DNA from: Ruegeria arenilitoris | GTDB lineage: Bacteria; Pseudomonadota; Alphaproteobacteria; Rhodobacterales; Rhodobacteraceae | Direction: 5' to 3' | DNA: 64,000 nucleotides | NCBI RefSeq assembly: GCF_013035425.1 | Contig: NZ_WQHX01000001.1 | Span: 930,001 to 994,000 of the forward strand | Part shown: positions 1 to 9,357 of the stretch, piece by piece | Numbering within the stretch: position 1 is the first letter of the stretch | Layout: each line of letters starts with the position of its first letter | Position numbers and translations under genes: made by a program | The notes under the pieces: generated by a model | What the model was told of the DNA's origin: nothing | The model's input: the letters and a program-made list of their open reading frames with translations, nothing else | Database searches by the model: none

Positions 1-975
1 GAAGTTGCGCTGAAGATGCGCGAATTGGGTAAAATGACCCCCGAGGAGCGCCAGATTGCAGGACCCGCACTAAACGCCCTCAAGGATGAGATCAACTCGG
101 CTCTTACCGCTAAGAAGGCGGCACTTGCGGATGCCGCTCTGGATGAGCGGCTGCGTACGGAATGGCTGGATGTCACCTTGCCATCGCGTCCGCGCCGTCA
201 GGGTTCAATCCACCCTGTTAGTCAGGCCACCGAAGAATTGACCGCAATTTTCGCCGAGTTGGGGTTTTCGGTGGCCGAAGGGCCGCGGATCGAAACCGAT
301 TGGCATAATTTTGACGCTTTGAATATCCCCGGCCACCACCCCGCTCGGGCCGAGATGGATACGTTCTATATGCATCGGGCCAAAGGGGATAACCGCCCGC
401 CGCATGTGCTGCGCACACATACCTCGCCGGTTCAAATCCGCTCGATGGAGCTGCAGGGCGCACCGATCCGCGTGATCTGCCCGGGCGGCGTTTACCGCGC
501 CGATTATGACCAGACCCACACGCCGATGTTCCATCAGGTCGAGGGGTTGGCCTTGGACAAAGACATCTCGATGGCGAACCTGAAGTGGGTGCTGGAAGAG
601 TTCGTTAAAGCGTTCTTTGAGGTCGACGACGTCGAACTGCGCTTCCGCGCCTCACACTTCCCATTCACCGAACCCTCGGCCGAGGTCGACATCCGCTGTT
701 CCTGGGATAACGGTCAGCTAAAGATCGGCGAGGGCGACGACTGGATGGAGATTCTGGGGTCGGGCATGGTCCACCCCAAGGTGATTGCCGCTGGTGGGAT
801 TGACCCCGAGGTCTATCAGGGCTTTGCCTTCGGGATTGGCATCGACCGTCTGGCGATGCTGAAATACGGCATCCCTGATCTGCGGGCGTTCTTTGATTCA
901 GACCTGCGCTGGCTGCGCCACTATGGGTTTGCCGCGCTGGATATGCCGAACCTGCATGGTGGTTTGTCGCGGTGA
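1..975 (+). CDS. pheS: Phenylalanyl-tRNA synthetase alpha subunit (5' end outside window)
   Basis: Catalytic alpha chain of the (alpha-beta)2 phenylalanyl-tRNA synthetase, which charges tRNA-Phe in the cytoplasm. The open frame runs to base 1 without a start: five codons (EVALK) precede the first in-window ATG at 16, and that ATG is internal because the N-terminal coiled-coil arm is only partly present. About 324 residues are visible, against about 350-360 for the family. Class II motifs are seen: motif 2 around [11 protein letters not shown] and motif 3 around [12 protein letters not shown] [17 protein letters not shown], followed by the [14 protein letters not shown] tail typical of PheS. 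The stop overlaps the next gene by 4 bp. pheT lies about 1.56 kb downstream after two accessory genes, so the pheST operon is interrupted. Identity is certain; only the start is missing. Confidence 0.98.
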   Translation, partial: EVALKMRELGKMTPEERQIAGPALNALKDEINSALTAKKAALADAALDERLRTEWLDVTLPSRPRRQGSIHPVSQATEELTAIFAELGFSVAEGPRIETDWHNFDALNIPGHHPARAEMDTFYMHRAKGDNRPPHVLRTHTSPVQIRSMELQGAPIRVICPGGVYRADYDQTHTPMFHQVEGLALDKDISMANLKWVLEEFVKAFFEVDDVELRFRASHFPFTEPSAEVDIRCSWDNGQLKIGEGDDWMEILGSGMVHPKVIAAGGIDPEVYQGFAFGIGIDRLAMLKYGIPDLRAFFDSDLRWLRHYGFAALDMPNLHGGLSR

Positions 976-1556
976 GCGAGGCTGAAGTAATTTCGGCGTG
1001 CGAGAATGTGCGCCGTGATTTCAATTGGCTCGTTCTTTCCGATCCTAAAGTATTGCAAGGTGCCCTTACCGTTCTTGCTGCAATGATAGCTGCTTCTACT
1101 GCGCTCTATATTGCCCTGAAAATTTATCCAATTCAGAAGCAAAAAGATAAAGACCTTCAAATTCAGGCCGAAACTAGATCCGTTTATGCTGAGACTATTG
1201 CGGTACTTGGAGCCTATTTCGGTTTGGTATGTCGAAAGGTGAATTACCTTGAAAGTAACAGTGAAGAATTGAAGTTAGCTTGGACCAGTGTAATTCACCA
1301 ACAAGGTGTGGTACGCCTTTACGCTTCCGAGGCTGTGAACACTCGCGTAAATGGTTTTGTCAAATCGATGAGGATGTTCAAGGAAGTAAAGCTGAACGAT
1401 GCCTTGAGAAAAGATGATCCACAGAAGTGGAAAACTGATAGGGCTGAGGCACTTAAAAATTGTAAAGCTGCTAGGAAGGCTATGGTGAGTGTTATGAGGT
1501 CAGATTTGCACCAATTGCCTGTCACCGACGAATTCCATGATAGTGTAGAAGACTAA
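972..1556 (+). CDS. Single-pass membrane protein of unknown function, inserted between pheS and pheT
   Basis: I do not recognise this 194-residue protein. It starts with GTG inside the pheS stop (GTGA overlap), so it would be translationally coupled to pheS. Residues about 26-52 form one hydrophobic segment ([20 protein letters not shown]), followed by a lysine/glutamine-rich stretch and a mostly helical, charged domain of about 140 residues that probably lies in the cytoplasm. Base composition is visibly more AT-rich than pheS or pheT (runs such as aaaaagataaagacc), and the codon choice differs from the neighbours, which suggests later acquisition. No catalytic motif is visible. A role in tRNA or translation is not supported by anything except position. 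Confidence 0.72.
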   Translation: MSEAEVISACENVRRDFNWLVLSDPKVLQGALTVLAAMIAASTALYIALKIYPIQKQKDKDLQIQAETRSVYAETIAVLGAYFGLVCRKVNYLESNSEELKLAWTSVIHQQGVVRLYASEAVNTRVNGFVKSMRMFKEVKLNDALRKDDPQKWKTDRAEALKNCKAARKAMVSVMRSDLHQLPVTDEFHDSVED

Positions 1557-1663
1557 CTCGAGTCTACTGATTGATGTTGTAGATTTTTTGAAACGCCGTA
1601 TTTCGAGCATTTTAACAACAAATTGACATGACACCGGGTGTTTGGTGGTTAGGCTCCGGACTT

Positions 1664-2458
1664 ATGATCTATCGACTACTCTGCCTATACCTACTGATCG
1701 CGGTCCAAGCGACTGCTATCGAAACCTGCCACGGCGATGTGGCCTGCGACCTTGGTGACCGCTCGTACCATGTACTTGAACCGGATGGCTGGGACGGCGA
1801 AACGCCTTTGCCAGTGTTGCTGCATTTTCACGGTTGGGCACGGCAGGGCGATGTGGTGGTAAATCACTCGCGGATCGCTGGCGCGACCAAGCTGAGGGGC
1901 GTGTTGTTGGTGGCACCGAACGGTCAGCGCAAAACTTGGGATTTCTGGACCTCTGAAACCGACGATGTGGCCTTTGCGAACCGGGTTTTGGAGGATGTCG
2001 CCAAACGCTATCCAGTGGATCCTAAGCACATCTATGTGTCCGGCTATTCCTACGGCGGTGCTATGGCGTGGCGCTATGCCTGCCAGTCGGGTGATGGCAC
2101 TGCAGCATTGCTGGCCGTTGCCGGTTCGATCCAGCAGACCGAAGACTGCCCTCAGGCCCCGCGCGAAGTGCGCCACGTGCACGGGCTAAGCGACACAGTC
2201 ATGGATTTTCCAATAGGTCCGAATGGCGACAAGACCTATCCGGTTGCGCTTTGGCGCGATGCTTTTGATTGCCGGACAGCGACGCCGAGGGGCGACTGGA
2301 GCGTCGAGCCATTCCTGACGCTCAGCCGGATAGAATGGAGCGATTGCGCACAGGGGCAGGTGGTGCTGGACACGCATCCGGGCGGGCATTTTATCCCTCA
2401 CGGCTGGATCGGTCGTCAGTTAGACGAACTTTTGGGCCGCAACCCCACCTATCCGTAA
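1664..2458 (+). CDS. Secreted PHB depolymerase/feruloyl esterase-like alpha/beta hydrolase (LpqC-type)
   Basis: Predicted exported serine hydrolase of the polyhydroxybutyrate-depolymerase-like esterase family (CE1/LpqC). From the ATG at 1664 the protein begins MIYRLLCLYLLIAVQATA, a plausible signal peptide with cleavage before IETCHGD; an in-frame ATG at 1628 lacks a ribosome site and would put extra residues before the hydrophobic core. The oxyanion region is HFHGWARQGD, the nucleophile elbow is GYSYGGAMAW (G-x-S-x-G), and a late histidine in HPGGHFIPHGW is the likely triad His. Several cysteines (CHGDVAC, CQSG, EDC, DC) suggest disulfides outside the cytoplasm. It lies between pheS and pheT with no obvious functional link. 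The substrate could be a short polyester or an acetylated/feruloylated sugar; it is not determined. Confidence 0.8.
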   Translation: MIYRLLCLYLLIAVQATAIETCHGDVACDLGDRSYHVLEPDGWDGETPLPVLLHFHGWARQGDVVVNHSRIAGATKLRGVLLVAPNGQRKTWDFWTSETDDVAFANRVLEDVAKRYPVDPKHIYVSGYSYGGAMAWRYACQSGDGTAALLAVAGSIQQTEDCPQAPREVRHVHGLSDTVMDFPIGPNGDKTYPVALWRDAFDCRTATPRGDWSVEPFLTLSRIEWSDCAQGQVVLDTHPGGHFIPHGWIGRQLDELLGRNPTYP

Positions 2459-2536
2459 CGCGCAACGCTTGCACCTTGGCCCAATCTTTGCCATTGCCTT
2501 GGCCGACTGGATGTTTGCCAAAAAAGGCTCCGCGCA

Positions 2537-4933
2537 ATGAAATTCACTCTGTCTTGGCTGAAAGATCACCTCGAAACCGACGCGTCAGTAGACGAGATTG
2601 CCGAAACGCTAACCGATCTCGGCCTCGAGGTCGAAGAGATCGTGAACCCGGCGGACCGCCTTAAAGGATTTACGCTGGGTCGCGTCAAGCATGCTGAAAA
2701 GCACCCAGACGCAGACAAGCTGCGCGTTTGCACGGTTGAAACTGACGAAGGCGACCTGCAAATCATCTGCGGCGCACCGAACGCACGCGAGGGAATTACC
2801 GTAGTTGTCTGCAAGCCAGGCATGTACATCCCCGGTCTGGACTTGACGATCAATGTGGGCAAGATCCGCGGCGTCGAAAGCTTTGGTATGATGGCATCCG
2901 AGCGGGAGCTGGAGCTGTCAGACGAACATGACGGTATCATAGAACTGCCCACGGGCGAGGTCGGAGACAAGTTCGTCGACTGGCTGGCCGAGAATGACCC
3001 GGCCAAAGTTGATCCAATGATTGAAATCGCTATCACACCTAACCGCCCGGATGCATTGGGCGTTGCTGGGATAGCACGCGATCTGGCTGCTCGTGGCATC
3101 GGTAAGCTCAAAGAACGGGATTTTGCGCCTGTACCCGGAGATTTTGAAAGCCCAATCAAGGTGACGATTGATGACGACACGTTGGACGGATGCCCTCATT
3201 TCACCGGGCGTTTGATCAAAGGTGTCAAAAATGGTCCCAGTCCACAATGGCTGCAAGACCAGTTGAAGGCGATCGGGTTGCGTCCGATCTCGGCTTTGGT
3301 GGATATCACCAACTACATGACGTTTGATCATAACCGCCCTTTGCATGTTTTTGATGCAGACAAAGTTCAAGGAAATCTGCGCGTGCATCGCGCCAAAGGC
3401 GGCGAGAAGTTGGTTGCGCTGGATGAAAAAGAATACACTATTCAGCCTGGAATGATGCTGATTTCCGACGACAATGGGCCGGAATCAATAGCGGGTGTCA
3501 TGGGAGGAGAGGAAACCGGCTGTACCGCAGATACAGTGAATGTATTTCTGGAAAGTGCTTTTTGGGATCACGTACAGATTGCCCTGACCGGGCGAGCGCT
3601 TAAGATCAACTCGGACGCGCGTTATAGGTTTGAACGTGGCGTCGACCCGGAATACACCCTGGAAGGGCTGGAACATGCCACTCAGATGATCCTTGATATC
3701 TGCGGAGGAGAGGCTTCGAACGTGGTCGAGGCAGGCAAGGCGCCGGATCACGCACGTTCTTACCGGCTGGATGCTGCGCGTGTGCAATCTCTGGTAGGCA
3801 TGGACATCCCGGAAAGCGAACAGCGTCAAACCTTGACCCGCCTTGGATTTCAGTTGGACGGTGAAATGGCCAAAGTTCCAAGCTGGCGCCCGGATGTCAT
3901 GGGTGAAGCCGATTTGGTGGAAGAGGTCGCCCGGATCGCATCGCTGACCAAACTTCAAGGCAAGCCATTGTCGCGTGCCAATAGCGGGATACCCAAGCCG
4001 GTTATGACCCCGTCTCAACGGCGCCAGTCTATGGCGCGGCGCACGTGTGCGGCGCTAGGTTACAATGAGTGTGTTTCCTACACTTTCATTGATCAGGCTT
4101 CGGCCGCGCTGTTTGGCGGCGGCGATGATACCACCATGCTGGAAAACCCGATCTCGTCGGAAATGAGCCACATGCGCCCGGATCTGTTGCCCGGGTTGCT
4201 TCAGGCTGCCGCCCGAAACCAGGCTCGCGGTTATTCCGACTTGGCTTTGTTCGAGGTGGGCCCGGTTTTTCACGATGGCGAGCCTGGCGATCAAACGACG
4301 CAAATCGCCGGTCTTCTGGTTGGAAATAGTGGTCCTAAAGATGTGCACAGAGCGTCTCGCTCGGTGGACGTGTTTGACGCCAAGGCTGACGCCGAAGAAG
4401 TTCTTGCGGCTATAGGAGCGCCAGAAAAAGTTCAGATCATGCGTGGAGCAAATTCTTGGTGGCATCCGGGGCGGCACGGAAAAATCTGTTTAGGACCCAA
4501 AAAAGTGCTGGGTGTGTTTGGTGAGTTGCACCCACGCGTTTTGCAGGCGATGGACGTCAAAGGACCAGCGGTGGCATTTGTCGTATGGCCGCAAGAAGTT
4601 CCTATGCCGCGTAAGTCCGGTGCAACGCGGTCGGCTTTGGAACTGCGGGACCTGCAGGCGGTCGAACGTGATTTTGCGTTCGTGGTCGACGCGCAGGTTG
4701 AGGCATTGACACTTGTCAATGCAGCGGCGGGTGCTGACAAGGTTCTGATTGATAATGTGCGCGTCTTTGATGAGTTCATCGGCGGCAATGTAGGCGACGG
4801 CAAGAAATCTCTGGCCATTACAGTGCGTCTTCAACCTTCAGAAGCGACCTTGAAAGATCAGGATATCGAAGCGGTCAGCGCGAAAATTGTCGAAAAAGTC
4901 GCTAAGGCAACAGGCGGCGTTCTGCGCGGCTAG
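2537..4933 (+). CDS. pheT: Phenylalanyl-tRNA synthetase beta subunit
   Basis: Beta chain (798 residues, normal length) of phenylalanyl-tRNA synthetase; it binds tRNA-Phe and carries the editing site. Domains in order: N-terminal B1 and tRNA-binding EMAP/OB-like domain (about residues 40-150, with CGAPN and VGMKI-like VGKIRGVES), B3/B4 editing domain (about 200-375), B5 (about 400-470), the catalytic-like core, and the C-terminal anticodon-binding FDX-ACB domain (about 705-798, starting near RDLQAVERDFAF). The ATG at 2537 matches the canonical start MKFTLSWLK. It is separated from pheS by the genes at 972-2458, so it may depend on read-through or on its own promoter in 2459-2536. Confidence 0.98.
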   Translation: MKFTLSWLKDHLETDASVDEIAETLTDLGLEVEEIVNPADRLKGFTLGRVKHAEKHPDADKLRVCTVETDEGDLQIICGAPNAREGITVVVCKPGMYIPGLDLTINVGKIRGVESFGMMASERELELSDEHDGIIELPTGEVGDKFVDWLAENDPAKVDPMIEIAITPNRPDALGVAGIARDLAARGIGKLKERDFAPVPGDFESPIKVTIDDDTLDGCPHFTGRLIKGVKNGPSPQWLQDQLKAIGLRPISALVDITNYMTFDHNRPLHVFDADKVQGNLRVHRAKGGEKLVALDEKEYTIQPGMMLISDDNGPESIAGVMGGEETGCTADTVNVFLESAFWDHVQIALTGRALKINSDARYRFERGVDPEYTLEGLEHATQMILDICGGEASNVVEAGKAPDHARSYRLDAARVQSLVGMDIPESEQRQTLTRLGFQLDGEMAKVPSWRPDVMGEADLVEEVARIASLTKLQGKPLSRANSGIPKPVMTPSQRRQSMARRTCAALGYNECVSYTFIDQASAALFGGGDDTTMLENPISSEMSHMRPDLLPGLLQAAARNQARGYSDLALFEVGPVFHDGEPGDQTTQIAGLLVGNSGPKDVHRASRSVDVFDAKADAEEVLAAIGAPEKVQIMRGANSWWHPGRHGKICLGPKKVLGVFGELHPRVLQAMDVKGPAVAFVVWPQEVPMPRKSGATRSALELRDLQAVERDFAFVVDAQVEALTLVNAAAGADKVLIDNVRVFDEFIGGNVGDGKKSLAITVRLQPSEATLKDQDIEAVSAKIVEKVAKATGGVLRG

Positions 4934-5013
4934 AGTCGCTTCGCCCATGGTTTGATCACTTTGGTAAGGCGAGAGCCATTTATCTACTTTGGTTACCTGA
5001 AAAGGAGAAAGAA

Positions 5014-5460
5014 ATGCTGAAGGTTTACCTTTCCGGAGAAATACACACCGATTGGCGCGAACAGATTATCGATGGCGCACGTGGCTTAGAGGTAACTTTT
5101 AGCAGCCCAGTGACTGATCATGGTGCAAGCGATGATTGCGGCGTAGCCATTTTGGGAGGCGAGCCAAACAAATACTGGCACGACCACAAAGGTGCCATGC
5201 TCAACGCAATTCGTACCCGAAAAGGGATCTCGGACTCTGATGTCGTTGTTGTTCGTTTTGGCGACAAATACAAACAGTGGAACGCGGCATTTGACGCGGG
5301 TTATGCCTCGGCTTTGGGCAAATCGATCATCGTGTTGCACGGTCCCGATCATCAGCATGCGCTGAAAGAGGTGGATGCCGCTGCTTTGGCTGTTGCGGAA
5401 GAACCAGGACAGGTAGTTGAGATTCTGCGATATGTTTTAACCGGAAAATTGTCTGATTAG
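5014..5460 (+). CDS. ytoQ: YtoQ family protein (nucleoside deoxyribosyltransferase-like fold)
   Basis: 148-residue cytoplasmic protein of the YtoQ family. It starts MLKVYLSGEIHTDWR and contains GGEPNKYWHDHKGAMLNAIRT and the DVVVVRFGDKYKQWN block that marks the family. The fold is related to nucleoside 2-deoxyribosyltransferases, but I know of no established reaction. An excellent ribosome site (AAAAGGAG, 7 bases before ATG) fixes the start. It follows pheT by 80 bases and is followed by a hairpin at 5475-5502 shared with the convergent GST gene. Confidence 0.85.
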   Translation: MLKVYLSGEIHTDWREQIIDGARGLEVTFSSPVTDHGASDDCGVAILGGEPNKYWHDHKGAMLNAIRTRKGISDSDVVVVRFGDKYKQWNAAFDAGYASALGKSIIVLHGPDHQHALKEVDAAALAVAEEPGQVVEILRYVLTGKLSD

Positions 5461-5474
5461 CCAAATGCAAAGAT

Positions 5475-5502
5475 CGCGAACGGATATTTTGAGCCGTTCG
5501 CG
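5475..5502. terminator. Hairpin between convergent ytoQ and GST genes
   Basis: A perfect 9-bp stem (CGCGAACGG / CCGTTCGCG) with a 10-base loop lies between the two convergent stops. The T-tracts are weak on both sides (CTGATTTA on plus, ATCTTTGCATTT on minus), so this is a probable but not strong bidirectional terminator. Confidence 0.5.
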
Positions 5503-5514
5503 CTGATTTACAAA

Positions 5515-6213
5515 CTAGTCGCGTGCCGGTATCGACCTGCCTTTCTGAACCGCGGGCCTGGCAAGGAAACGGTCAAGATAGATCGGAAGGTTGGTAAACT
5601 CATCCCACCCCACGACGTCTTTGGTGCCATAAAAATCCAGCGCGGTTAACCATGATGCAATGGCAATGTTTGCTATTGAATAGTCCCCGGCGATCCAATC
5701 CTGGCCGTCAAGCTGTGTATTCAAAACGTTCAGCAAACGTTTGGCTTCGTCACGATAACGCGCGCGCGGACGAGGATCTTCGATTTCACTGCCGGCAAAT
5801 TTATGAAAATACCCAAGTTGACCCAGCATCGGGCCAATACCACCCATTTGGAACATCAGCCACTGGGTGATGCGATGTCGTTCAGACGGTGACCGCCCAA
5901 GGAGTGTGCCGCTTTTTTCTGCGAGATAAAGTAGTATCGCTCCACTTTCGAATAGCCCAATTGGCTGACCATCGGGTCCGTCTGGATCAACGATTGCCGG
6001 AATTTTGTTGTTGGGGTTGAGCGATAGGAATTCGGGGCTTTTGACATCCGCATCAGCAAGAGTGACCAGATGCGGTTCATAGGCAAGCCCGGTCTCTTCC
6101 AACATAATTGACACCTTTATGCCGTTTGGCGTTGGGAACGAATATAGCTGAATCCTTTCAGGCCATTGCGGGGGCCATTTTGACATGATCAGGAATGAGC
6201 TTACATCCAGCAT
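5515..6213 (-). CDS. Glutathione S-transferase family protein (YfcG/Ure2p-like)
   Basis: 232-residue cytoplasmic thiol transferase-like protein. The N-terminal thioredoxin-fold domain (about residues 15-95) carries YSFPTPNGIKVSIMLEETG and the glutathione-binding NPNNKIPAIVD and FESGAILLYLAEK motifs; the C-terminal helical domain follows, with the TQWLMFQMGGIGPMLGQ stretch characteristic of YfcG/YghU-type GSTs that act as glutathione-dependent disulfide oxidoreductases. The start at 6213 is chosen because AGGAACCTCCG precedes it; the longer reading frame to 6246 has no ribosome site. Substrate is unknown. It is convergent with ytoQ and divergent from the mscS gene. Confidence 0.88.
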   Translation of the reverse strand: MLDVSSFLIMSKWPPQWPERIQLYSFPTPNGIKVSIMLEETGLAYEPHLVTLADADVKSPEFLSLNPNNKIPAIVDPDGPDGQPIGLFESGAILLYLAEKSGTLLGRSPSERHRITQWLMFQMGGIGPMLGQLGYFHKFAGSEIEDPRPRARYRDEAKRLLNVLNTQLDGQDWIAGDYSIANIAIASWLTALDFYGTKDVVGWDEFTNLPIYLDRFLARPAVQKGRSIPARD

Positions 6214-6432
6214 CGGAGGTTCCTTTCTCGTGCAACTCATGGGCACTTTGACAAAACCACGTCACCTTGTCAGTTCCGGAACTGTGCGTAAAAGGTCAGC
6301 AGATGTTTGCAGGGGAACACTTGGGGGGAAAACCATGCAATCCGGCCCCTAGACCCAACAAGAACTTTGGAACAAACTCACTTATGATCCCCGCGCTAGA
6401 TGCCCGGGTATGCTGTCGAAAAGGAGATGCGC

Positions 6433-7239
6433 GTGGAAGAAGTTGCAACACAGGTGGGCGCGTTCGGTCCATTGATTATGAACGCGATCAAAGCCCTGAT
6501 TGTATTGGTGCTCGGCTGGATTTTGGCCGGAGCGATAAGCGGTGTGGTCCGCCGTCGGATAAACGCGACACCACATATCGACCCGACACTTGGAAATTTC
6601 GTTGCCAGCCTGGTCAAATGGGTGCTTTTGGCGATTGTGTTCGTTGCAGTATTAGGGATCTTTGGCATTCAGGCTACCAGCATTGTCGCTATTCTGGGTG
6701 CTGCATCGTTGGCGATCGGTCTTGCCCTTCAAGGGACACTCAGCGATCTTGCCGCGGGCGTGATGTTGGTTGTTTTCCGGCCATACAAACTGGGGCAATA
6801 CGTTGATATTGGTGGAACTGCTGGGACGGTCAAAGACCTGAACCTTTTCACGACAGAGCTTGTTACCCCGGACAATGTTCAAATCATCGTGCCGAATGGT
6901 CAGGCATGGGGGTCGGTTATTACAAACTATTCAGCTCACGATACTCGACGCGTCGATCTGGTGTTTGGCATCGATTATGGTGACAGCGCAGATGATGCAA
7001 TGCAGATTATTTTGGACGTAGCAAAAGCCGATGAGCGCATTCTGGGCGATCCGGAGCCTTGGGTAAGGGTGACGAATCTGGGTGACAGTTCGGTCGACCT
7101 GACGGCGCGTCTTTGGTGCGCGGCAGATGATTATTGGGACGTCAAATTCGAACTGACAAAAACCATCAAAGAAGCCTTTGACGCAAAGGGAGTTTCGATC
7201 CCATACCCGCATTCGGTGGAGATCCAAAGGCAGGGCTGA
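6433..7239 (+). CDS. mscS: Small-conductance mechanosensitive channel, MscS family
   Basis: Inner-membrane channel that opens under membrane tension to release solutes on hypo-osmotic shock. About 268 residues, close to E. coli MscS. Transmembrane segments lie near residues 14-35, 60-82 and 85-110; the pore helix TM3 has the glycine/alanine-rich pattern (ILGAASLAIGLALQGTLSDLA). The cytoplasmic beta domain starts with FRPYKLGQYVDIGG and contains the IIVPNG motif. GTG at 6433 is preferred over ATG at 6427 because AAGGAG at 6421-6426 is then spaced by 6 bases; the ATG would abut the Shine-Dalgarno. A strong terminator follows at 7294-7324. Confidence 0.95.
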   Translation: MEEVATQVGAFGPLIMNAIKALIVLVLGWILAGAISGVVRRRINATPHIDPTLGNFVASLVKWVLLAIVFVAVLGIFGIQATSIVAILGAASLAIGLALQGTLSDLAAGVMLVVFRPYKLGQYVDIGGTAGTVKDLNLFTTELVTPDNVQIIVPNGQAWGSVITNYSAHDTRRVDLVFGIDYGDSADDAMQIILDVAKADERILGDPEPWVRVTNLGDSSVDLTARLWCAADDYWDVKFELTKTIKEAFDAKGVSIPYPHSVEIQRQG

Positions 7240-7293
7240 AAGCCAAGGACCCTGTGTCCAGAAGTGTGAAATGGCAGTACTTCAAAACGAAAA

Positions 7294-7324
7294 GTGCCGC
7301 GCGATTCGCGCGGCACCTTTTTTT
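7294..7324 (+). terminator. Rho-independent terminator after mscS
   Basis: A perfect 10-bp GC-rich stem (GTGCCGCGCG / CGCGCGGCAC) with the 3-base loop ATT is followed by C and seven T. It lies 54 bases after the mscS stop on the plus strand and before the convergent ald gene. Confidence 0.93.
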
Positions 7325-7372
7325 GATTAGACAGAAGACTTTTCCAAACCGTGTCATAAACGGCGAATTTAG

Positions 7373-8491
7373 CTAGGATTTAATGACAACCGACGGAGAG
7401 ACGACGTCGATCCCAAGAGCCTTGCCAACAGCGTAATAGGTCAGTTGGCCCGCGTGGATGTTCAAACCTGCCAACAGGTGCGGATCGTCTTGACATGCCT
7501 TTTTCCAACCCTTGTCTGCCAGGGCCAAAAGAAATGGCATAGTGGCGTTTCCAAGAGCAATGGTTGACGTTCTCGCGACCGCGCCGGGCATATTGGCGAC
7601 GCAATAATGCATAATCCCGTCCACTTCATAGATCGGGTCCGCATGCGTGGTTGCCTTTGAGGTTTCAAAGCAACCGCCTTGGTCTATTGCTACATCAACC
7701 AAAACCGCGCCGGGTTTCATTGTCGACAGCTGTGCGCGGGTCACTAACTTGGGAGCAGCCGCCCCCGGGATAAGCACCGCGCCAATTACCATGTCGGCAT
7801 CCTGAATCAGTTCGGCAGTTGCGCCCGCGGTTGAATACTGGTTCTTGAACGTTCCGCCGAATACGTCGTCCAGATAACGCAGGCGCGGCAGGGATCGATC
7901 CAGCACGGTGACGTCTGCGCCCATGCCTGCAGCGATTTTAGCGGCGTGAGTGCCTACAACTCCGCCCCCAATGACGACGATCTTGGCCGGACCCACACCA
8001 GGCACGCCGCCCATCAGCACACCGCGACCGCCATTGGCCTTTTGCAGTGTCCACGATCCGACCTGTGGCGCAAGGCGGCCTGCAACTTCGGACATTGGCG
8101 CCAGCAGCGGCAACCCTCCGTTAGCGTCAGTGACGGTTTCATAAGCAATCGCGGTACAGCCCGATTCCAACAAATCGTGGGTCTGATCGGGGTCAGGCGC
8201 CAAATGCAAGTACGTAAACAGCAATTGACCTTCGCGTAGCATTTTGCGTTCGACCGCCTGTGGTTCCTTGACCTTCACGATCATGTCGGCCGTTGCGAAC
8301 ACCTCTTCCGCGGTGTCGACTATTCGAGCGCCGGCCGCGACATATGCTTCGTTTTCAAAGCCGGAACCCGTTCCAGCATTGGTTTCGATGATGACCTCAT
8401 GCCCGTGTGCCACGGCTTCGCCAGCTGCGTTTGGGGTCATTCCTACACGGAACTCCTGAGGCTTGATTTCTTTGGGGCAACCGATCTTCAT
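7373..8491 (-). CDS. ald: Alanine dehydrogenase
   Basis: NAD-dependent L-alanine dehydrogenase, interconverting alanine with pyruvate and ammonium; catabolic in most bacteria. 372 residues, standard length. The N-terminal catalytic domain has the conserved K75 (VKVKEP) and H96 (YLHLAPD); the Rossmann NAD domain begins around residue 172 with [15 protein letters not shown]. The ATG has GGAGAACC upstream. It is divergent from an Lrp/AsnC-type regulator gene, the usual arrangement for ald and its activator, with a perfect dyad at 8529-8546 between them. Confidence 0.97.
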   Translation of the reverse strand: MKIGCPKEIKPQEFRVGMTPNAAGEAVAHGHEVIIETNAGTGSGFENEAYVAAGARIVDTAEEVFATADMIVKVKEPQAVERKMLREGQLLFTYLHLAPDPDQTHDLLESGCTAIAYETVTDANGGLPLLAPMSEVAGRLAPQVGSWTLQKANGGRGVLMGGVPGVGPAKIVVIGGGVVGTHAAKIAAGMGADVTVLDRSLPRLRYLDDVFGGTFKNQYSTAGATAELIQDADMVIGAVLIPGAAAPKLVTRAQLSTMKPGAVLVDVAIDQGGCFETSKATTHADPIYEVDGIMHYCVANMPGAVARTSTIALGNATMPFLLALADKGWKKACQDDPHLLAGLNIHAGQLTYYAVGKALGIDVVSPSVVIKS

Positions 8492-8528
8492 TGAGGTTCT
8501 CCATACATAAACTGCCTAAATTATGTGC

Positions 8529-8546
8529 AAAATTGAGCGCAATTTT
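8529..8546. promoter_or_regulatory. Inverted repeat in the ald / Lrp-type regulator intergenic region (candidate operator)
   Basis: AAAATTG-AGCG-CAATTTT is a perfect 7-bp dyad with a 4-base centre in the 136-bp divergent spacer, about 38 bases upstream of ald. AT-rich dyads of this kind are typical of Lrp/AsnC family binding sites. Assignment to the adjacent regulator is inference from position. Confidence 0.5.
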
Positions 8547-8627
8547 TGTGAAACTCTGCTTGTGAAAATCAAACAACGCGGGAATTTATTCGACAATAAG
8601 GCCAAGTCATGCAATAGACGTGCGCAA

Positions 8628-9086
8628 ATGAGTTTGGATGCAACCGATCGTAAGATTCTAACTGCGCTGCAGCGCAAAGGGCGGATGTCCAATTCCGAGT
8701 TGTCGGATCAGGCAAACCTTTCGCCTTCGGCCTGCCACCGCAGAGTGCAACGTCTGGAGGCCGAAGGCTATATAAAGGACTACGTCGCCCTGCTGGACGC
8801 CCGCAAAATGAATGTCCCGACAACGGTTTTCGTTGAAATCACGTTGCAGGGACAAGCCGAAGAAGTCCTGAACGCCTTTGAAAAGGCCGTAGCCCGGATC
8901 CCGGACGTATTGGAATGCCATTTGATGGCTGGCACAGCGGATTACATTCTGAAGGTTGTTGCGGAAAATACAGAAGATTTCGCACGTATTCACCGCCAAT
9001 ACCTGTCTCGCCTACCCGGCGTGGCCCAAATGCAGAGTTCTTTTGCGTTGCGAACTGTATTCAAAACGACCGCACTTCCGGTGTGA
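8628..9086 (+). CDS. Lrp/AsnC family regulator, probable activator of ald
   Basis: 152-residue DNA-binding regulator. The N-terminal winged helix-turn-helix (residues about 4-60: LDATDRKILTALQRKGRMSN, then LSPSACHRRVQRLEAEG) is followed by the RAM/AsnC ligand-binding domain (about 68-145, with VECHLMAGTADYILKV-type sequence). An upstream-extended frame to 8523 adds a sequence unlike the family, so the ATG at 8628 is chosen. Divergence from ald and the typical LECHLMAG motif suggest an AldR-like, alanine-responsive activator; the ligand is inferred. Confidence 0.93.
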   Translation: MSLDATDRKILTALQRKGRMSNSELSDQANLSPSACHRRVQRLEAEGYIKDYVALLDARKMNVPTTVFVEITLQGQAEEVLNAFEKAVARIPDVLECHLMAGTADYILKVVAENTEDFARIHRQYLSRLPGVAQMQSSFALRTVFKTTALPV

Positions 9087-9357
9087 CCTTTAAAGCGCCA
9101 AAAGTCTTCGGATTCATCTCCCAAATTGATAGGTGCACACAAATTCAGCTGTTTGGATTAGCGACGTCCCGGAGGTTCTGGTTGCGTCAATTCTCGCGCT
9201 TGTATCCTATTGCCGAACGGGCCACATTTAAACTCTGGCGCTTTAGGTTGCATTGCCAAAGGGCTGCGACTTTTTGGCGAAATCGCAACCTTGACGACAT
9301 ATGTAGTTTACACAGCGCCGATACGGTCCGGACCCGAAGAATTATAAGGAGCAGACC
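9087..9357. other. Intergenic region upstream of ppk2
   Basis: 271 bases with no supported gene. A same-strand frame running through it merges out-of-frame parts of both neighbours and has no protein-like composition. I see no clear promoter hexamer pair or stable long hairpin; the ribosome site AAGGAG at the end belongs to ppk2. Confidence 0.5.

Noticed and set aside
429..440. tRNA B-box-like sequence GGTTCAAATCCG
   Set aside because: It lies in frame inside the conserved pheS coding region and no cloverleaf or A-box is present around it.
6267..6806. 179-codon frame overlapping mscS
   Set aside because: Out of frame with the clear MscS protein; arginine/cysteine-rich as expected of a shadow.
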